Shown here: positions 16,476 to 25,498 of the stretch, in pieces
Layout: each line of letters starts with the position of its first letter
How positions within the stretch are numbered: position 1 is the first letter of the stretch
DNA from: a bacterium EF100-94H03 bin56
GTDB lineage: Bacteria > Pseudomonadota > Alphaproteobacteria > SP197
Direction: 5' to 3'
Length of the DNA stretch: 64,000 nucleotides
NCBI GenBank assembly: GCA_002238685.1
Contig: MPMV01000007.1
Span: 1 to 64,000 of the forward strand
Notes under the pieces: model-generated
What the model was told of the DNA's origin: nothing
The model's database searches: none
Seen by the model: the letters and a program-made list of their open reading frames with translations, nothing else
Translations under genes and position numbers: made by a program

Positions 16476-17500
16476 CCGGCGCGGACGAATTCACGATCAT
16501 TCGTGACCTGATGGCGCCTCTCGCCCATCATCCCGGCGCGCGCCGTCTTGCCGATGACGGAGCCATCCTCGCGGCGTCGTCCGGCATGGAACTGGCGGTC
16601 ACCAAGGACATGATGATCGAGGGAGTGCACTTCCTCGCGGATGATCCAGCGGAACTCGTCGCCCGAAAACTGCTCCGGACCAACCTCTCGGACCTTGCCG
16701 CCATGGGAGCACAACCGTGCGCCTATCTCCTGGGGTTCGCATCGGACGGGCGCCGGGAACGCACGTGGCTTGAGGACTTTGCCGGCGGGCTGGCACATGA
16801 TCAGGAAGTATACGGGATCAGTCTGCTCGGTGGCGATACCGTGGCGGCGGAGGGCGGTCTCCTGACCCTGTCGATCACCGCCTTCGGCGAGGTTCCGGCC
16901 GGGATTTCCTGCGCCAGGGAACGGGCGAGGGAAGGAGATGTGGTCGCCGTCACCGGAACCATCGGAGATGCAGCGCTGGGACTTCTCGTGAGCACCGGCG
17001 CCCTTCGCGGGCTCGGGAACGCGGTCGAAACCCGGCTGGTGTCCCGCTATCGGCTGCCGCAGCCGAGAGTGTCGTCAGGCGTGGCCCTGCGCGGTGTGGT
17101 TCACGGTGCGATCGACATCTCGGACGGCCTTCTTGCGGACGCATCGCACCTGGCCACCGCTTCCGGAGTCGCGATGGAACTTGCCGTCGAAGCCATTCCG
17201 TACTCCGAAGCCGCCACACAGGCAATCCGTCGTGATCCGGCGTTGCGCGACCGGGCGCTATCGGGAGGAGATGATTATGAGCTCCTCGTGACCCTGGCTC
17301 CCGGTGACGTGCCCCGTGCCCGCAGTATCGCCCGGCGATGCGGAACTCCCCTGACGGCAATCGGGCGCTGCCGGAAAGGATCCGGTGTCACGCTGCTCGA
17401 TGTTCAGGGCTCACCTGTCGGCATCGTTGATGCCGGATGGCGCCACAGCGTCCTGGCGGCCGGTCCCTTCGACAACGGGCCATTGAAATCACGCGCGTGA
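16472..17500 (+). CDS. thiL: Thiamine-monophosphate kinase
   Basis: A 342-residue ATP-dependent kinase making thiamine diphosphate from thiamine monophosphate. ThiL signatures in order are DEFTIIRDLMAPL, TKDMMIEGVHF, LRTNLSDLAAMGA (metal binding), SLLGGDT, GAIDISDGLLADASHL and SGGDDYELL. Length is slightly above the roughly 325 typical. It overlaps nusB by 4 bp and ends 114 bp before hppA, where a promoter-like sequence overlaps its 3' end. Confidence 0.94.
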   Translation: MTGADEFTIIRDLMAPLAHHPGARRLADDGAILAASSGMELAVTKDMMIEGVHFLADDPAELVARKLLRTNLSDLAAMGAQPCAYLLGFASDGRRERTWLEDFAGGLAHDQEVYGISLLGGDTVAAEGGLLTLSITAFGEVPAGISCARERAREGDVVAVTGTIGDAALGLLVSTGALRGLGNAVETRLVSRYRLPQPRVSSGVALRGVVHGAIDISDGLLADASHLATASGVAMELAVEAIPYSEAATQAIRRDPALRDRALSGGDDYELLVTLAPGDVPRARSIARRCGTPLTAIGRCRKGSGVTLLDVQGSPVGIVDAGWRHSVLAAGPFDNGPLKSRA

Positions 17501-17512
17501 TCTGTCTATAAA
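17483..17512 (+). promoter_or_regulatory. Likely promoter for hppA
   Basis: TTGAAA (17483-17488), an 18-bp spacer and TATAAA (17507-17512) make a near-consensus sigma70-type promoter. It overlaps the last codons of thiL, about 100 bp upstream of the hppA start. Confidence 0.55.
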
Positions 17513-17614
17513 CCATCCTTCCTGATTTCGCGGACTGTGTCGGACAACGGCCGGATCCGGCGCTGCGCCTCAGGAATGCTCCGGCCGGACTTCACGTCAG
17601 GGAGCAAGGGAACG

Positions 17615-19696
17615 ATGGATCCCCTTTACTTTGCCATCGCCTGTGGCGTCGTGGCAGTTCTCTATGGGTTGCTGGCCATCCGCAGGGTCATGGCGCAAAG
17701 CGCGGGCAGCGAGCAGATGCAGGTAATCGCCGCCGCCATCCAGGAGGGCGCGCAGGCCTATCTCAACAGGCAATACCTGTCGGTCGCCATCGTCGGCGTG
17801 GTGATCTTCGTGCTGCTTCTGGTGGCGCTCGGTACCAGCCAGGCAATCGGTTTTGCCATCGGCGCCATTCTTTCCGGGGCCGCGGGCTACACGGGAATGC
17901 TGGTGTCGGTGCGTGCCAACGTGCGGACTGCCGAAGCGGCCCGCGAGAGCCTCGAGCGGGCACTGTCGGTTGCCGTCAATGCCGGCACTGTCACAGGCGT
18001 CCTGGTCGTCGGCCTGGGGCTTCTCGGCGTCGCCGTCTACTTTCTTGTCCTGCTTGACCTCGGTGTGGCGCAGCGCGAGGTCGTCGAGGCTCTGGTTGCC
18101 CTGGGTTTCGGCGGATCCCTCATTTCGATCTTTGCCCGTCTGGGCGGCGGCATCTTCACCAAGGGTGCGGACGTCGGCGCCGATCTGGTCGGCAAGGTGG
18201 AGGCCGGCATTCCCGAAGACGATCCCCGCAATCCGGCCGTGATCGCCGACAACGTCGGCGACAACGTCGGCGACTGCGCCGGAATGGCCGCCGATCTCTT
18301 CGAGACCTATGCCGTCACCTTTGTTGCCACCATTCTCCTTGGCACAATCTTTTTCGACGGCGCGGCGGAAGCGAGCATGATGGTCTTCCCCCTCGTCCTG
18401 GGAGGCGCCTGCATCCTGGGCACGGTGCTGGGCAGCTTTTTCATGAAGCTGGGACGTGGCGGCAACATCATGTGGGCGCTCTACAAGGGATTCATCGTGA
18501 CGTCGGTGATTTCCGCGTTGCTGTTCATCCCGGTGACCGACTGGGTGATCGGTCTCGACAGCGAGTTTACGGTCAATGAGACCTCGTTCACCGGTTGGGA
18601 CATGTTCCTGTGCGGCATTCTCGGCCTTGTCATCACCGGTCTGCTGATTGTCATCACGGAGTACTACACCTCGACGGAGTACCGCCCCGTGCGGGTCATC
18701 GCGAAGGCCTCGACGACGGGGCACGGGACCAACATCATCCAGGGCCTTGCCCTGTCGATGGAAGCCACGGCCGCACCGGTGATCGTCATCGCGGCCGGTA
18801 TCGTCATTGCCTACCTGATTGCCGGTCTGTTCGGCATCGCCATCGCCGTGACCACGATGCTGGCCCTGGCCGGCGTCGTGGTCACTCTCGACGCCTACGG
18901 GCCGGTCACCGACAACGCAGGTGGCATTGCCGAGATGGCCGAACTGCCAGAGGAGGTGCGCAAGACGACGGATGCCCTCGATGCCGTCGGCAACACGACC
19001 AAGGCGGTGACCAAGGGCTATGCCATCGGTTCGGCCGGACTGGCCGCACTCGTCCTGTTTGCCGCCTATGTCGAGGACCTCTCGCACTACTTCCCGGACC
19101 TTGACGTCACGTTCCGTCTCAGCGACCCCTTCGTGGTTGTCGGCCTCTTCATCGGCGGGATGCTGCCCTATCTCTTCGGTTCCCTGGCGATGCAGGCAGT
19201 CGGCCGTGCCGCGGGTTCCGTGGTGGAGGAGGTTCGGCGCCAGTTCCGCGAGATCCCCGGCATCATGGAAGGCACGGGGAAACCTGACTACAGCCGGGCC
19301 GTTGACATGCTGACGAAGGCGGCCATCCGCGAAATGATCATTCCCTCGCTGTTGCCGGTCCTGGCGCCGATCGTGCTGTGGCTCGTCATCCGGGCGATTG
19401 CGGGTGAGGTAGCGGCCTTTGCATCACTCGGCGCGATGCTGCTCGGCACTATCGTCACGGGGCTCTTCGTGGCGCTTTCGATGACGTCGGGCGGTGGCGC
19501 CTGGGACAATGCCAAGAAGTACATCGAGGATGGTCACCACGGCGGCAAGGGCTCGGAGGCCCACCATGCTGCGGTAACCGGCGACACCGTGGGAGATCCC
19601 TACAAGGACACGGCCGGTCCGGCGATCAATCCGATGATCAAGATCATCAACATCGTCGCCCTGCTGCTTCTTGCCACACTCGGTGGCTGGGCCTGA
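17615..19696 (+). CDS. hppA: Membrane-bound proton-translocating pyrophosphatase (K+-independent type)
   Basis: A 693-residue polytopic membrane enzyme coupling pyrophosphate hydrolysis to ion transport. The catalytic loop [20 protein letters not shown] and the Asp-rich [19 protein letters not shown] are present, as is the C-terminal [17 protein letters not shown]. In the subtype-determining segment the sequence is [10 protein letters not shown]. The Lys after NTT marks the K+-independent H+-pumping class, where K+-dependent enzymes have Ala. The ATG at 17615 follows AGGGAGCAAGGG. A GTG at 17537 would add 26 unsupported residues. It helps recover energy from biosynthetic pyrophosphate as proton motive force. 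Confidence 0.93.
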   Translation: MDPLYFAIACGVVAVLYGLLAIRRVMAQSAGSEQMQVIAAAIQEGAQAYLNRQYLSVAIVGVVIFVLLLVALGTSQAIGFAIGAILSGAAGYTGMLVSVRANVRTAEAARESLERALSVAVNAGTVTGVLVVGLGLLGVAVYFLVLLDLGVAQREVVEALVALGFGGSLISIFARLGGGIFTKGADVGADLVGKVEAGIPEDDPRNPAVIADNVGDNVGDCAGMAADLFETYAVTFVATILLGTIFFDGAAEASMMVFPLVLGGACILGTVLGSFFMKLGRGGNIMWALYKGFIVTSVISALLFIPVTDWVIGLDSEFTVNETSFTGWDMFLCGILGLVITGLLIVITEYYTSTEYRPVRVIAKASTTGHGTNIIQGLALSMEATAAPVIVIAAGIVIAYLIAGLFGIAIAVTTMLALAGVVVTLDAYGPVTDNAGGIAEMAELPEEVRKTTDALDAVGNTTKAVTKGYAIGSAGLAALVLFAAYVEDLSHYFPDLDVTFRLSDPFVVVGLFIGGMLPYLFGSLAMQAVGRAAGSVVEEVRRQFREIPGIMEGTGKPDYSRAVDMLTKAAIREMIIPSLLPVLAPIVLWLVIRAIAGEVAAFASLGAMLLGTIVTGLFVALSMTSGGGAWDNAKKYIEDGHHGGKGSEAHHAAVTGDTVGDPYKDTAGPAINPMIKIINIVALLLLATLGGWA

Positions 19697-19707
19697 CACG
19701 GCTTCTT

Positions 19708-19751
19708 CCCGGGACGCGATAGCGCAGCCGACAGGCGGCCTGCGTTCCGGG
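19708..19751. repeat. Long imperfect inverted repeat after hppA
   Basis: CCCGGGACGC (19708-19717) pairs with GCGTTCCGGG (19742-19751) with one mismatch, enclosing a smaller CGCAG/CTGCG stem. It lies 12 bp after hppA in a 275-bp convergent gap (19697-19971) toward bamE. It could be a terminator without a T-run; otherwise nothing is seen in this gap. Confidence 0.4.
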
Positions 19752-19971
19752 TCTCCTTCCCATCGTCCGCCGCGGGTCGGGGGAGCGGGATCGCCGGCAG
19801 CCGTGTTTCGAATGATCGGGGCCGACCAGGGACCGCAACTCCCGTCCCAACTGGGGGGCTCCCCGATTCCTGGTGGGTCTCCATGATGGGGCGGGATGGT
19901 TTCGCCGCCCTTTCTCCCGGGAGTGGGATCCGTGGTGTCCGGGCAGGTGTTCGTTCCGGGACGGGAGAGCT

Positions 19972-20439
19972 TCAGGGTGTGGGGAACTGGGCCGTGGTTC
20001 CGGGGGCATCGAAACGCCCGATATTGCCGAGCAGCTGTTCGAGGAGGCCGAGATCGCGTCCGTGGGTTGGGGTGGCGCGGGAAACGGGATCGATGACGAT
20101 GCCGTCCTCGATCGTCAGCATGGCAACCTCCTCGACAATTCCCGACGAATCGAAGGCAATGGCGACCACGGTCTGAGATTCGGTTTCGGGAAGGGAAAGA
20201 ACCGAGGTGGTCCGGTGCTGGCTGATGTAGAACCACGCGTCTTCGCCAAAGAGCGAACGCGATGATGGTGTTCCCAGTCTGCGCGACACCTCGCTCCTGT
20301 GGTCGACACCTGGCTCGATACTTGCCACGGCCTCCTGATCCAGCACCTGGCCATGTCTTGAAACGCGCGGTTCGCACGCCGCGAGAACCGTGGCGACGAG
20401 GACTGGAGCGGCTATGATGGCAAGTCGGAGAGGATTCAT
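19972..20439 (-). CDS. bamE: Outer membrane protein assembly factor BamE (SmpA/OmlA) lipoprotein
   Basis: A 155-residue lipoprotein of the BAM complex that inserts beta-barrel proteins. The signal peptide ends in a lipobox (VLAAC) at about residue 22. Then GQVLDQEAVASIEPGVDHRSEVSRRLGTPS, split across the alpha-alpha-beta SmpA/OmlA fold, matches the family, followed by FGEDAWFYISQ. The ATG at 20439 gives a correct signal peptide; upstream in-frame codons lack support. It is divergent from the cytochrome chaperone gene, a conserved alphaproteobacterial arrangement. Confidence 0.88.
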   Translation of the reverse strand: MNPLRLAIIAAPVLVATVLAACEPRVSRHGQVLDQEAVASIEPGVDHRSEVSRRLGTPSSRSLFGEDAWFYISQHRTTSVLSLPETESQTVVAIAFDSSGIVEEVAMLTIEDGIVIDPVSRATPTHGRDLGLLEQLLGNIGRFDAPGTTAQFPTP

Positions 20440-20475
20440 TGACCGGGCCGGTTCGTGCTCGTATTGAGGCCACGA

Positions 20476-21057
20476 ATGGCGAGGCAAGTCAATCCTGCAG
20501 ACATGGTCACGTGGAAAGTCCTGCGACGGCTGTTCAACCGCTCACGTTTCAGCGAGCGCGCCCATATCCTTCACGATTCCATCGTGGCCCAGGCCCGCAC
20601 TCCGGCCCTCTTTCGGTGCTATGCCATTCCCGATACCCTCGATGGCCGTTTCGAATGTCTCGTGCTCCATGTGCTCCTCGTGATGCGTCGGCTGAGATCC
20701 AGCGGCGTCGATGGCGGCAACGCGGCACAGGAACTCTTCGACCTCGTGTTTGCCGACCTCGATCGGGCGCTGCGTGAAACCGGTGTCGGTGATCTCAAGG
20801 TAGGGTCGCGGGTCCGCCGGATGGCCCAGGCCTATTTCGGACGCGCCCGCGCCCTTGACGGTGCGCTGGCTGCCGCAGCGCCGGACACCCTCGAGAAGGT
20901 GCTGGAACGCAATGTCTACGGAACGGTATCCGTCGAGGCAGAGACGATCGGTCGGCTTGCCTCCTACGTGCGCCGACAGGTGGCGCACCTGGACAGCATC
21001 GAGAATGATCGTGTCATCACCGGCCATATCGACTTCGCACGCCTGGAGGGCGAGTGA
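20476..21057 (+). CDS. Ubiquinol-cytochrome c chaperone (CBP3) family protein
   Basis: A 193-residue protein related to yeast Cbp3 and UbiK-like chaperones for assembly of the cytochrome bc1 complex. The pattern RARTPALFRCYAIPDTLDGRFE, interrupted family-wise after PALF, and LHVLLVMRRLR then FDLVFADLDRALRETGVGDLKVG is characteristic. The ATG at 20476 has GAGG 6 nt upstream. An ATG at 20503 would give a start closer to many homologues but lacks a ribosome-binding site. It is coupled to the DUF177 gene downstream. Confidence 0.85.
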   Translation: MARQVNPADMVTWKVLRRLFNRSRFSERAHILHDSIVAQARTPALFRCYAIPDTLDGRFECLVLHVLLVMRRLRSSGVDGGNAAQELFDLVFADLDRALRETGVGDLKVGSRVRRMAQAYFGRARALDGALAAAAPDTLEKVLERNVYGTVSVEAETIGRLASYVRRQVAHLDSIENDRVITGHIDFARLEGE

Positions 21058-21059
21058 TC

Positions 21060-21581
21060 ATGCAGACCCACCCGTTCTCGCGGCCGTTCGACGTGAGCCG
21101 TCTTGGTGATGGCAACACCCGGCACGAGCATGTCGAGGCGACGCCCCGGGAGTGCGATGACCTGGCGCGGTTCCTGGGAACCGTTGCCGTGCGCCGTCTT
21201 CAGGCCGAAGTCGCGCTGACCCGCCGTGGCCGCCAGGTCTGGGCCGAAATCCATGTTCGCGCCGATATCATCCAGACCTGTGTCGTGACCCTGGACAATC
21301 TCGACACCGCGCTTGACGAGGAGTTTTGGCTGGTCTTCGACCCGGACGTCAGGCCAAGCGGAGAGTTTGACGAACCTCTTTCCCTTACCGACGACGATCC
21401 TCCCGAGCCCCTTGTGGACGAAACGGTCGATGCCGGCGTCGCGGTCGGCGAGATTGTGGCGCTCGCCCTCGATCCGTGGCCGCGCAGGCCAGGAGCCGAA
21501 ATCGACGGCGACTTCGCCGCGGTCGAATCCGTCCGCGCGTCACCCTTCGCTGTCCTGAAGTCCCTCAAGGAGGATGATTGA
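21060..21581 (+). CDS. DUF177 (YceD-like) protein
   Basis: A 173-residue protein of the DUF177/YceD family, nearly always encoded next to rpmF and implicated in 23S rRNA/ribosome maturation. Typical features are an acidic C-terminal half (LSLTDDDPPEPLVDETVDAG), a conserved Cys in IIQTCVVTLDNLDTALDEEF and the ending SPFAVLKSLKED. The ATG at 21060 is chosen because GGAGGG is 9 nt upstream; the GTG at 21054 is only 3 nt from it. Confidence 0.85.
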   Translation: MQTHPFSRPFDVSRLGDGNTRHEHVEATPRECDDLARFLGTVAVRRLQAEVALTRRGRQVWAEIHVRADIIQTCVVTLDNLDTALDEEFWLVFDPDVRPSGEFDEPLSLTDDDPPEPLVDETVDAGVAVGEIVALALDPWPRRPGAEIDGDFAAVESVRASPFAVLKSLKEDD

Positions 21582-21585
21582 GCGG

Positions 21586-21614
21586 TTGTTCTCCTGGTGA
21601 AACACGATTATAGA
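21586..21614 (+). promoter_or_regulatory. Likely promoter for rpmF-plsX-fabH
   Basis: TTGTTC (21586-21591), a 17-bp spacer and TATAGA (21609-21614) lie about 36 bp upstream of the rpmF start in the short gap after the DUF177 gene. Confidence 0.5.
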
Positions 21615-21650
21615 GGTTGGCGGTCTCCAAACGCGTCGAGGGCGCAAGTC

Positions 21651-21836
21651 ATGGCGGTTCCCAAGAAGAAAGTGTCCCGTTCCCGGCGCGGTCAACGCCG
21701 GTCCCACAACGGGCCGGGCGTTGTCGGTACGACCGAATGCGCCCATTGCGGTGAAATCAAGCTCCCCCACCATGTGTGCAGGTACTGCGGCCACTACCGT
21801 GACCGTCCGGTCATGGAACCCAGGCAGGCTTACTGA
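21651..21836 (+). CDS. rpmF: 50S ribosomal protein L32
   Basis: A 61-residue large-subunit protein. The start MAVPKKKVSRSRRGQRRSH is invariant in the family. It keeps both halves of a zinc ribbon (CAHCGEIKLPHHVCRYCGHY), so it is the zinc-binding C+ form. The ATG at 21651 is set by family conservation; the frame is open 18 codons upstream. Confidence 0.96.
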   Translation: MAVPKKKVSRSRRGQRRSHNGPGVVGTTECAHCGEIKLPHHVCRYCGHYRDRPVMEPRQAY

Positions 21837-21857
21837 GTCCGACTGTATGCTTCGCTG

Positions 21858-22907
21858 ATGACCGCTTCTCAGGTCCTTGCCCTTGACGCCATGGGGGGCG
21901 ACCGGGCGCCTGGAATCGTGGTGGCCGGCGCCAACCTGGCCATGAAGCGTTTTCCGGATGCGCGTTTTCGTCTTGTCGGCAAGCCCGACCGGATCGGGAA
22001 GATCCTGCGCCGGTTCCCCAAGCTGGCCAATGTCTCGGAGGTCGTTCCCGCGGACGTGGTGATCGAGTCCGACATGAAACCATCCCTGGCGCTGCGGCGG
22101 GGTGCAGGTTCCAGCATGAAGATCGCCATTGACGACGTGCGGTCGGGCCGGGCCGCGGGCGTGGTGTCTGCCGGGAACACCGGTGCAATGATGGCAATGG
22201 CCAAGCTGGTCCTGAGAACCCTTCCGGGAATCCGCCGTCCAGCCATCGCCTCCACCTATCCGACACTGCGTGGCCAGTCGGTCATGCTCGACCTGGGCGC
22301 AAACATCGAGTGCGATGCCGACGATCTCGTTCAATTCGCCATCATGGGGGCAGCGTTCGCGCGCAGCGTCCAGGGGCTGCGTGAGCCGACTGTCGGTCTC
22401 CTCAATGTCGGCAGCGAGGAAGCAAAGGGACATGGCGAAATCCGCCGCGCCGCCGAGATCCTCAAGTCCTCCAGCCTGCCGCTCAGGTTCCACGGCTTCA
22501 TCGAGGGCAACGACATCACCGAAGGCACCGTCGATGTCGTCGTTGCCGACGGTTTTTCCGGGAACATCGCCCTCAAGACATTCGAGGGCACCGCAAATCT
22601 CTACACGGGTTTCCTGCGCGCGACGTTCCGCCGCTCCGTCTTTTCAAAACTGGGTTATCTGCTGGCCAGGCCCGCTCTCATGGCGCTCAAGAACAGGGTC
22701 GATCCCCGGCGCTACAACGGGGGCATGTTTCTCGGCCTCAACGGCGTGGCGGTCAAGAGTCACGGCGGCACCGATGCCAGGGGCTTTGCCAATGCCATCG
22801 GCTTTGCCCTCGACATGATGACCGAGGGATTCAACGACAAGGTGATCCTCGATCTCCGAAACGTCACGGACGGGACGATCCCGCTCGGGGGAGCCGCCAC
22901 CAAGTGA
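21858..22907 (+). CDS. plsX: Phosphate acyltransferase PlsX
   Basis: A 349-residue enzyme converting acyl-ACP to acyl-phosphate for phospholipid synthesis. Signatures are [12 protein letters not shown] at the N-terminus, [33 protein letters not shown] and [19 protein letters not shown]. Length is typical. It is 21 bp from rpmF and overlaps fabH by 4 bp, the conserved rpmF-plsX-fabH order. Confidence 0.96.
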   Translation: MTASQVLALDAMGGDRAPGIVVAGANLAMKRFPDARFRLVGKPDRIGKILRRFPKLANVSEVVPADVVIESDMKPSLALRRGAGSSMKIAIDDVRSGRAAGVVSAGNTGAMMAMAKLVLRTLPGIRRPAIASTYPTLRGQSVMLDLGANIECDADDLVQFAIMGAAFARSVQGLREPTVGLLNVGSEEAKGHGEIRRAAEILKSSSLPLRFHGFIEGNDITEGTVDVVVADGFSGNIALKTFEGTANLYTGFLRATFRRSVFSKLGYLLARPALMALKNRVDPRRYNGGMFLGLNGVAVKSHGGTDARGFANAIGFALDMMTEGFNDKVILDLRNVTDGTIPLGGAATK

Positions 22908-23914
22908 CCATCCGCCGGTCGGCCGTCGTTTCCACAGGGTCCTATCTCCCCGAGCGCCGTATCACCAATCACGAACTCGCAGATCGCCTGGACACTTCGG
23001 ACGCGTGGATACGCGAACGCACGGGCATCACGCAGCGCCATGTCGCTGCCGAGGGGGAGACGACCTCCGATCTTGCCTGTCACGCCGCCAGGCGGGCACT
23101 GGTTCATGGCGGCCTCGAGGCGGCCGACATCGATTGCATTGTCGTTGCCACGGCGACACCCGACTACACGTTTCCGGCGACGGCAACACAGGTCCAGGCC
23201 ATGCTTGGCATGACCCACGGCTTCGCTCTCGATGTTCACGCGGTGTGCACAGGTTTCGTGTACGGTCTTGCGGTTGCCGACAATTTCATTCGTCTGGGGC
23301 AAGCCGACAGGGTGCTTCTCATCGGCGCCGAGACCTTCTCGCGCATTCTGGACTGGGACGACCGCAGCACTTGCGTCCTGTTCGGGGACGGCGCTGGCGC
23401 TGTCGTCCTCGAGGCGGTCACAGGCAACAGCGGCGTTCTGTCGACCCATCTTCATTCCGACGGCCGCTACCGGGACATGCTGCATGTGGACGGTGGGCCA
23501 TCGGCAACACGCCATGTCGGTCATCTGCGGATGAACGGGCGTGAAGTGTTTCGCCACGCCACGCGAAAGTTGACGGAAGTCGTCGAGGAGGCTCTTCTGG
23601 CAAACGGCATCGAAGCGTCGTCAGTGGACTGGCTGGTGCCGCATCAGGCCAACCGGAGAATCATCGATGCGACGGCGCGCAAGCTTGGTCTGGCGTCGGA
23701 CAGGATCGTCGTCACCATCGACCGTCACGCCAATACCTCTGCAGCCTCCATTCCGCTGGCCCTTGCCGAGGCCACGGCGGACGGCCGCATTTCTCCGGGA
23801 GACCTGGTGCTTATCGAAGCCATGGGTGGCGGGTTCACCTGGGGCGCAGCGCTCATTCGTTGGTCGGCGGCATGCCGGGGAGGAGACTCGGCAACAGGGG
23901 AAACGGTGCGTTGA
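22904..23914 (+). CDS. fabH: 3-oxoacyl-[ACP] synthase III
   Basis: A 336-residue condensing enzyme that starts fatty-acid chains from acetyl-CoA and malonyl-ACP. The catalytic triad is visible as Cys in DVHAVCTGF, His in [11 protein letters not shown] and Asn in [12 protein letters not shown]. It starts with GTG overlapping the plsX stop (GTGA). The C-terminus has about ten residues beyond the usual end. Confidence 0.95.
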   Translation: MTIRRSAVVSTGSYLPERRITNHELADRLDTSDAWIRERTGITQRHVAAEGETTSDLACHAARRALVHGGLEAADIDCIVVATATPDYTFPATATQVQAMLGMTHGFALDVHAVCTGFVYGLAVADNFIRLGQADRVLLIGAETFSRILDWDDRSTCVLFGDGAGAVVLEAVTGNSGVLSTHLHSDGRYRDMLHVDGGPSATRHVGHLRMNGREVFRHATRKLTEVVEEALLANGIEASSVDWLVPHQANRRIIDATARKLGLASDRIVVTIDRHANTSAASIPLALAEATADGRISPGDLVLIEAMGGGFTWGAALIRWSAACRGGDSATGETVR

Positions 23915-23994
23915 AATGCCATGGCTTTCAACCGGTTGCAGTTACAATATCTCCCCGATAGAGTGGGTTGTCGCAACGCAGGGAGAAGCGCTGG

Positions 23995-24315
23995 ATGCCT
24001 GGCAAAGCCTTGACACGAGCCGACATCGCCACGGCTCTTCACCAGAGGGTCGGTCTTTCCTTCAGGGAGTCGGCCGATGTCGTCGATTTTGTGATCGACG
24101 AGATCTGCGATGCGGTCGTACAGGGAGAATACGTGAAGATCGCGACCTTCGGCAGTTTCCGACTGCGCGACAAGAAGGCGCGTGTCGGCCGCAACCTCAA
24201 GACTCTGGAAGAGGTCACGATCAGTGAGCGCCGCGTGTTGCTGTTCCGTCCGTCCCAGCATTTGAGACGCCGGGTGGCGTCCGGGTCAGCCGACGACAGT
24301 TCAGGAGACCCATGA
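23995..24315 (+). CDS. ihfA: Integration host factor, alpha subunit
   Basis: A 106-residue DNA-bending protein of the HU/IHF family. [15 protein letters not shown] at the start and [16 protein letters not shown] (beta arm) match IhfA. The usual PKTGEE after GRN is altered to LKTLEEV. GGGAG lies 9 nt upstream of the ATG at 23995. It overlaps the MerR-type gene by 4 bp, the usual alphaproteobacterial pair. Confidence 0.92.
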   Translation: MPGKALTRADIATALHQRVGLSFRESADVVDFVIDEICDAVVQGEYVKIATFGSFRLRDKKARVGRNLKTLEEVTISERRVLLFRPSQHLRRRVASGSADDSSGDP

Positions 24316-24704
24316 ATTCCGGCACCAAGTCGGCCACGGCCTTTCGCACCATCGGTGAGGTGGCAAGGGAACTCGGGCTGGACGCGCATGTCCTCCGGTT
24401 CTGGGAGTCGAAGTTTCCGCAGGTCAATCCCGTCAGGGGCAGCGGCAACAGGCGCTACTACCGTCCCGAGGATGTGGATCTCCTCAGGAAGATCAAGCGA
24501 CTTCTCCACGAGGAAGGCTATACGATCGACGGCGCCCTGCGCCTGCTCAGCGACACGTCAGCGCTCGAATCCCGTGACGGCCGAGAAGCCATTCGCCAGG
24601 CCGTGAAGGAACTCGAAGAGGTGCGGCGGTTGCTGGCGGGGGGGACCTGGGGTATGTCCGGGCCGGGTTGGGGCGTGGGGCGGTTGCTGGCGGGTGTGAC
24701 TTGA
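24312..24704 (+). CDS. MerR family transcriptional regulator
   Basis: A 130-residue regulator with an N-terminal MerR winged-helix domain ([25 protein letters not shown], then [16 protein letters not shown]) and a short coiled region. It lacks an obvious effector domain. Homologues sit next to ihfA in most alphaproteobacteria, and their target is not established. The last 25 residues or so ([13 protein letters not shown]... GRLLAGVT) are encoded by a degenerate tandem duplication reaching into the adjacent tRNA-Pro gene, so the tail is probably not ancestral. Confidence 0.88.
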   Translation: MNSGTKSATAFRTIGEVARELGLDAHVLRFWESKFPQVNPVRGSGNRRYYRPEDVDLLRKIKRLLHEEGYTIDGALRLLSDTSALESRDGREAIRQAVKELEEVRRLLAGGTWGMSGPGWGVGRLLAGVT

Positions 24705-24734
24705 GCTATGTCGGGCCTGGTTCGGAGCGTGGCG
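24627..24734 (+). repeat. Imperfect 54-bp tandem duplication spanning the merR tail and the tRNA-Pro 5' end
   Basis: Two 54-bp units (24627-24680 and 24681-24734) are about 78% identical by hand alignment, both beginning CGGTTGCTGGCGGG. The second unit contains the tRNA-Pro upstream region and its first 12 nt; the first is a decayed copy inside the MerR coding region. Confidence 0.7.
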
Positions 24735-24799
24735 CAGCCTGGTAGCGCAACGGTCTGGGGGACCGTAGGTCGCAGGTTCAAATCCTGCCGCTCCGACCA
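24723..24799 (+). tRNA. tRNA-Pro (anticodon GGG)
   Basis: A full cloverleaf of 77 nt including encoded CCA. The acceptor stem pairs CGGAGCG (24723-24729) with CGCTCCG (24789-24795). The anticodon arm ACGGT-CTGGGGG-ACCGT gives GGG, reading CCC/CCU. The T arm is CGCAG-GTTCAAA-TCCTG-like and standard. Confidence 0.95.
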
Positions 24800-24820
24800 C
24801 TTTCCCGTCCGGCCGGTGCG

Positions 24821-25498
24821 ATGATTGCCGAGCGTGCCATCGATGTCATGGACCGGCTCATCGATGTCGCCGGCAAGCGTATCGTCGATGCCGGGTGCGG
24901 GGAGGGCGGCCTTGCCCGTGCCCTTGTCGAACGCGGCGCCGAGGTCATCGCCCTTGAACCCGACCCGGTCCAGGCGGCCACAAACCGGAATGACCTCGAG
25001 GGTGGAGGGATTTCCTTCTTTGAAGTCGGTGCCGAGGCGATGCCGGTTGATGATGGATGTGTCGATGGCGTCATCTTCAGCATGTCCCTGCATCATGTGC
25101 CGGTCACCCTCATGGGCGAGGCGATTGGCGAAGCGAAGCGTGTCCTGAAGTCCGGCGGCTTTCTCTATGTGCTCGAACCGGAGGCAAGCGGCAGCTACAC
25201 GGAACTGGCGAAACCGTTTCACGACGAAACCGCGGAACGCCGCGCCGCGCAGGCTGTGCTGGCGGGATTGACCACGGGAGCCTTCCGCTCGCATGAGGAA
25301 GTGCGATTTGTCGCGCGCTACTCCTTTGATGATTTCGAAACGTTCGTCTGTGGAGTAACGGCACGAAGCTACAATGCCATTCCCCGCGAGGCGGTCGACA
25401 CACCTGTCGTACGGACGGCATTCGAGGCCGCCTTTACTGCCACCGGTTACACCTTCGATCAACCCATGCGCGTCGACCTCTTTACCGGCCGCTCATGA
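24821..25498 (+). CDS. Class I SAM-dependent methyltransferase
   Basis: A 225-residue Rossmann-fold methyltransferase. The SAM-binding motif I is IVDAGCGEGGLARALVERGA, with an acidic residue at the end of strand 2 (VIALEPDP) and motif IV/post-IV DGVIFSMSLHHV, followed by EAKRVLKSGGFLYVLEP. This resembles UbiE/Methyltransf_11 enzymes acting on small molecules. The substrate is unknown. It lies directly after tRNA-Pro and overlaps the nnr start by 4 bp. Confidence 0.88.
   Translation: MIAERAIDVMDRLIDVAGKRIVDAGCGEGGLARALVERGAEVIALEPDPVQAATNRNDLEGGGISFFEVGAEAMPVDDGCVDGVIFSMSLHHVPVTLMGEAIGEAKRVLKSGGFLYVLEPEASGSYTELAKPFHDETAERRAAQAVLAGLTTGAFRSHEEVRFVARYSFDDFETFVCGVTARSYNAIPREAVDTPVVRTAFEAAFTATGYTFDQPMRVDLFTGRS

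Noticed and set aside
17597..19087. Minus-strand open frame of about 500 codons
   Set aside because: Antisense shadow of hppA, rich in Asp/Gly/His as expected from reversed membrane-protein codons.
24558..24800. Minus-strand frame beginning MVGAAGFEPATYGPPDRCATRL
   Set aside because: It is the well-known false peptide produced by reading across the antisense of tRNA-Pro; the rest is antisense to the MerR gene.
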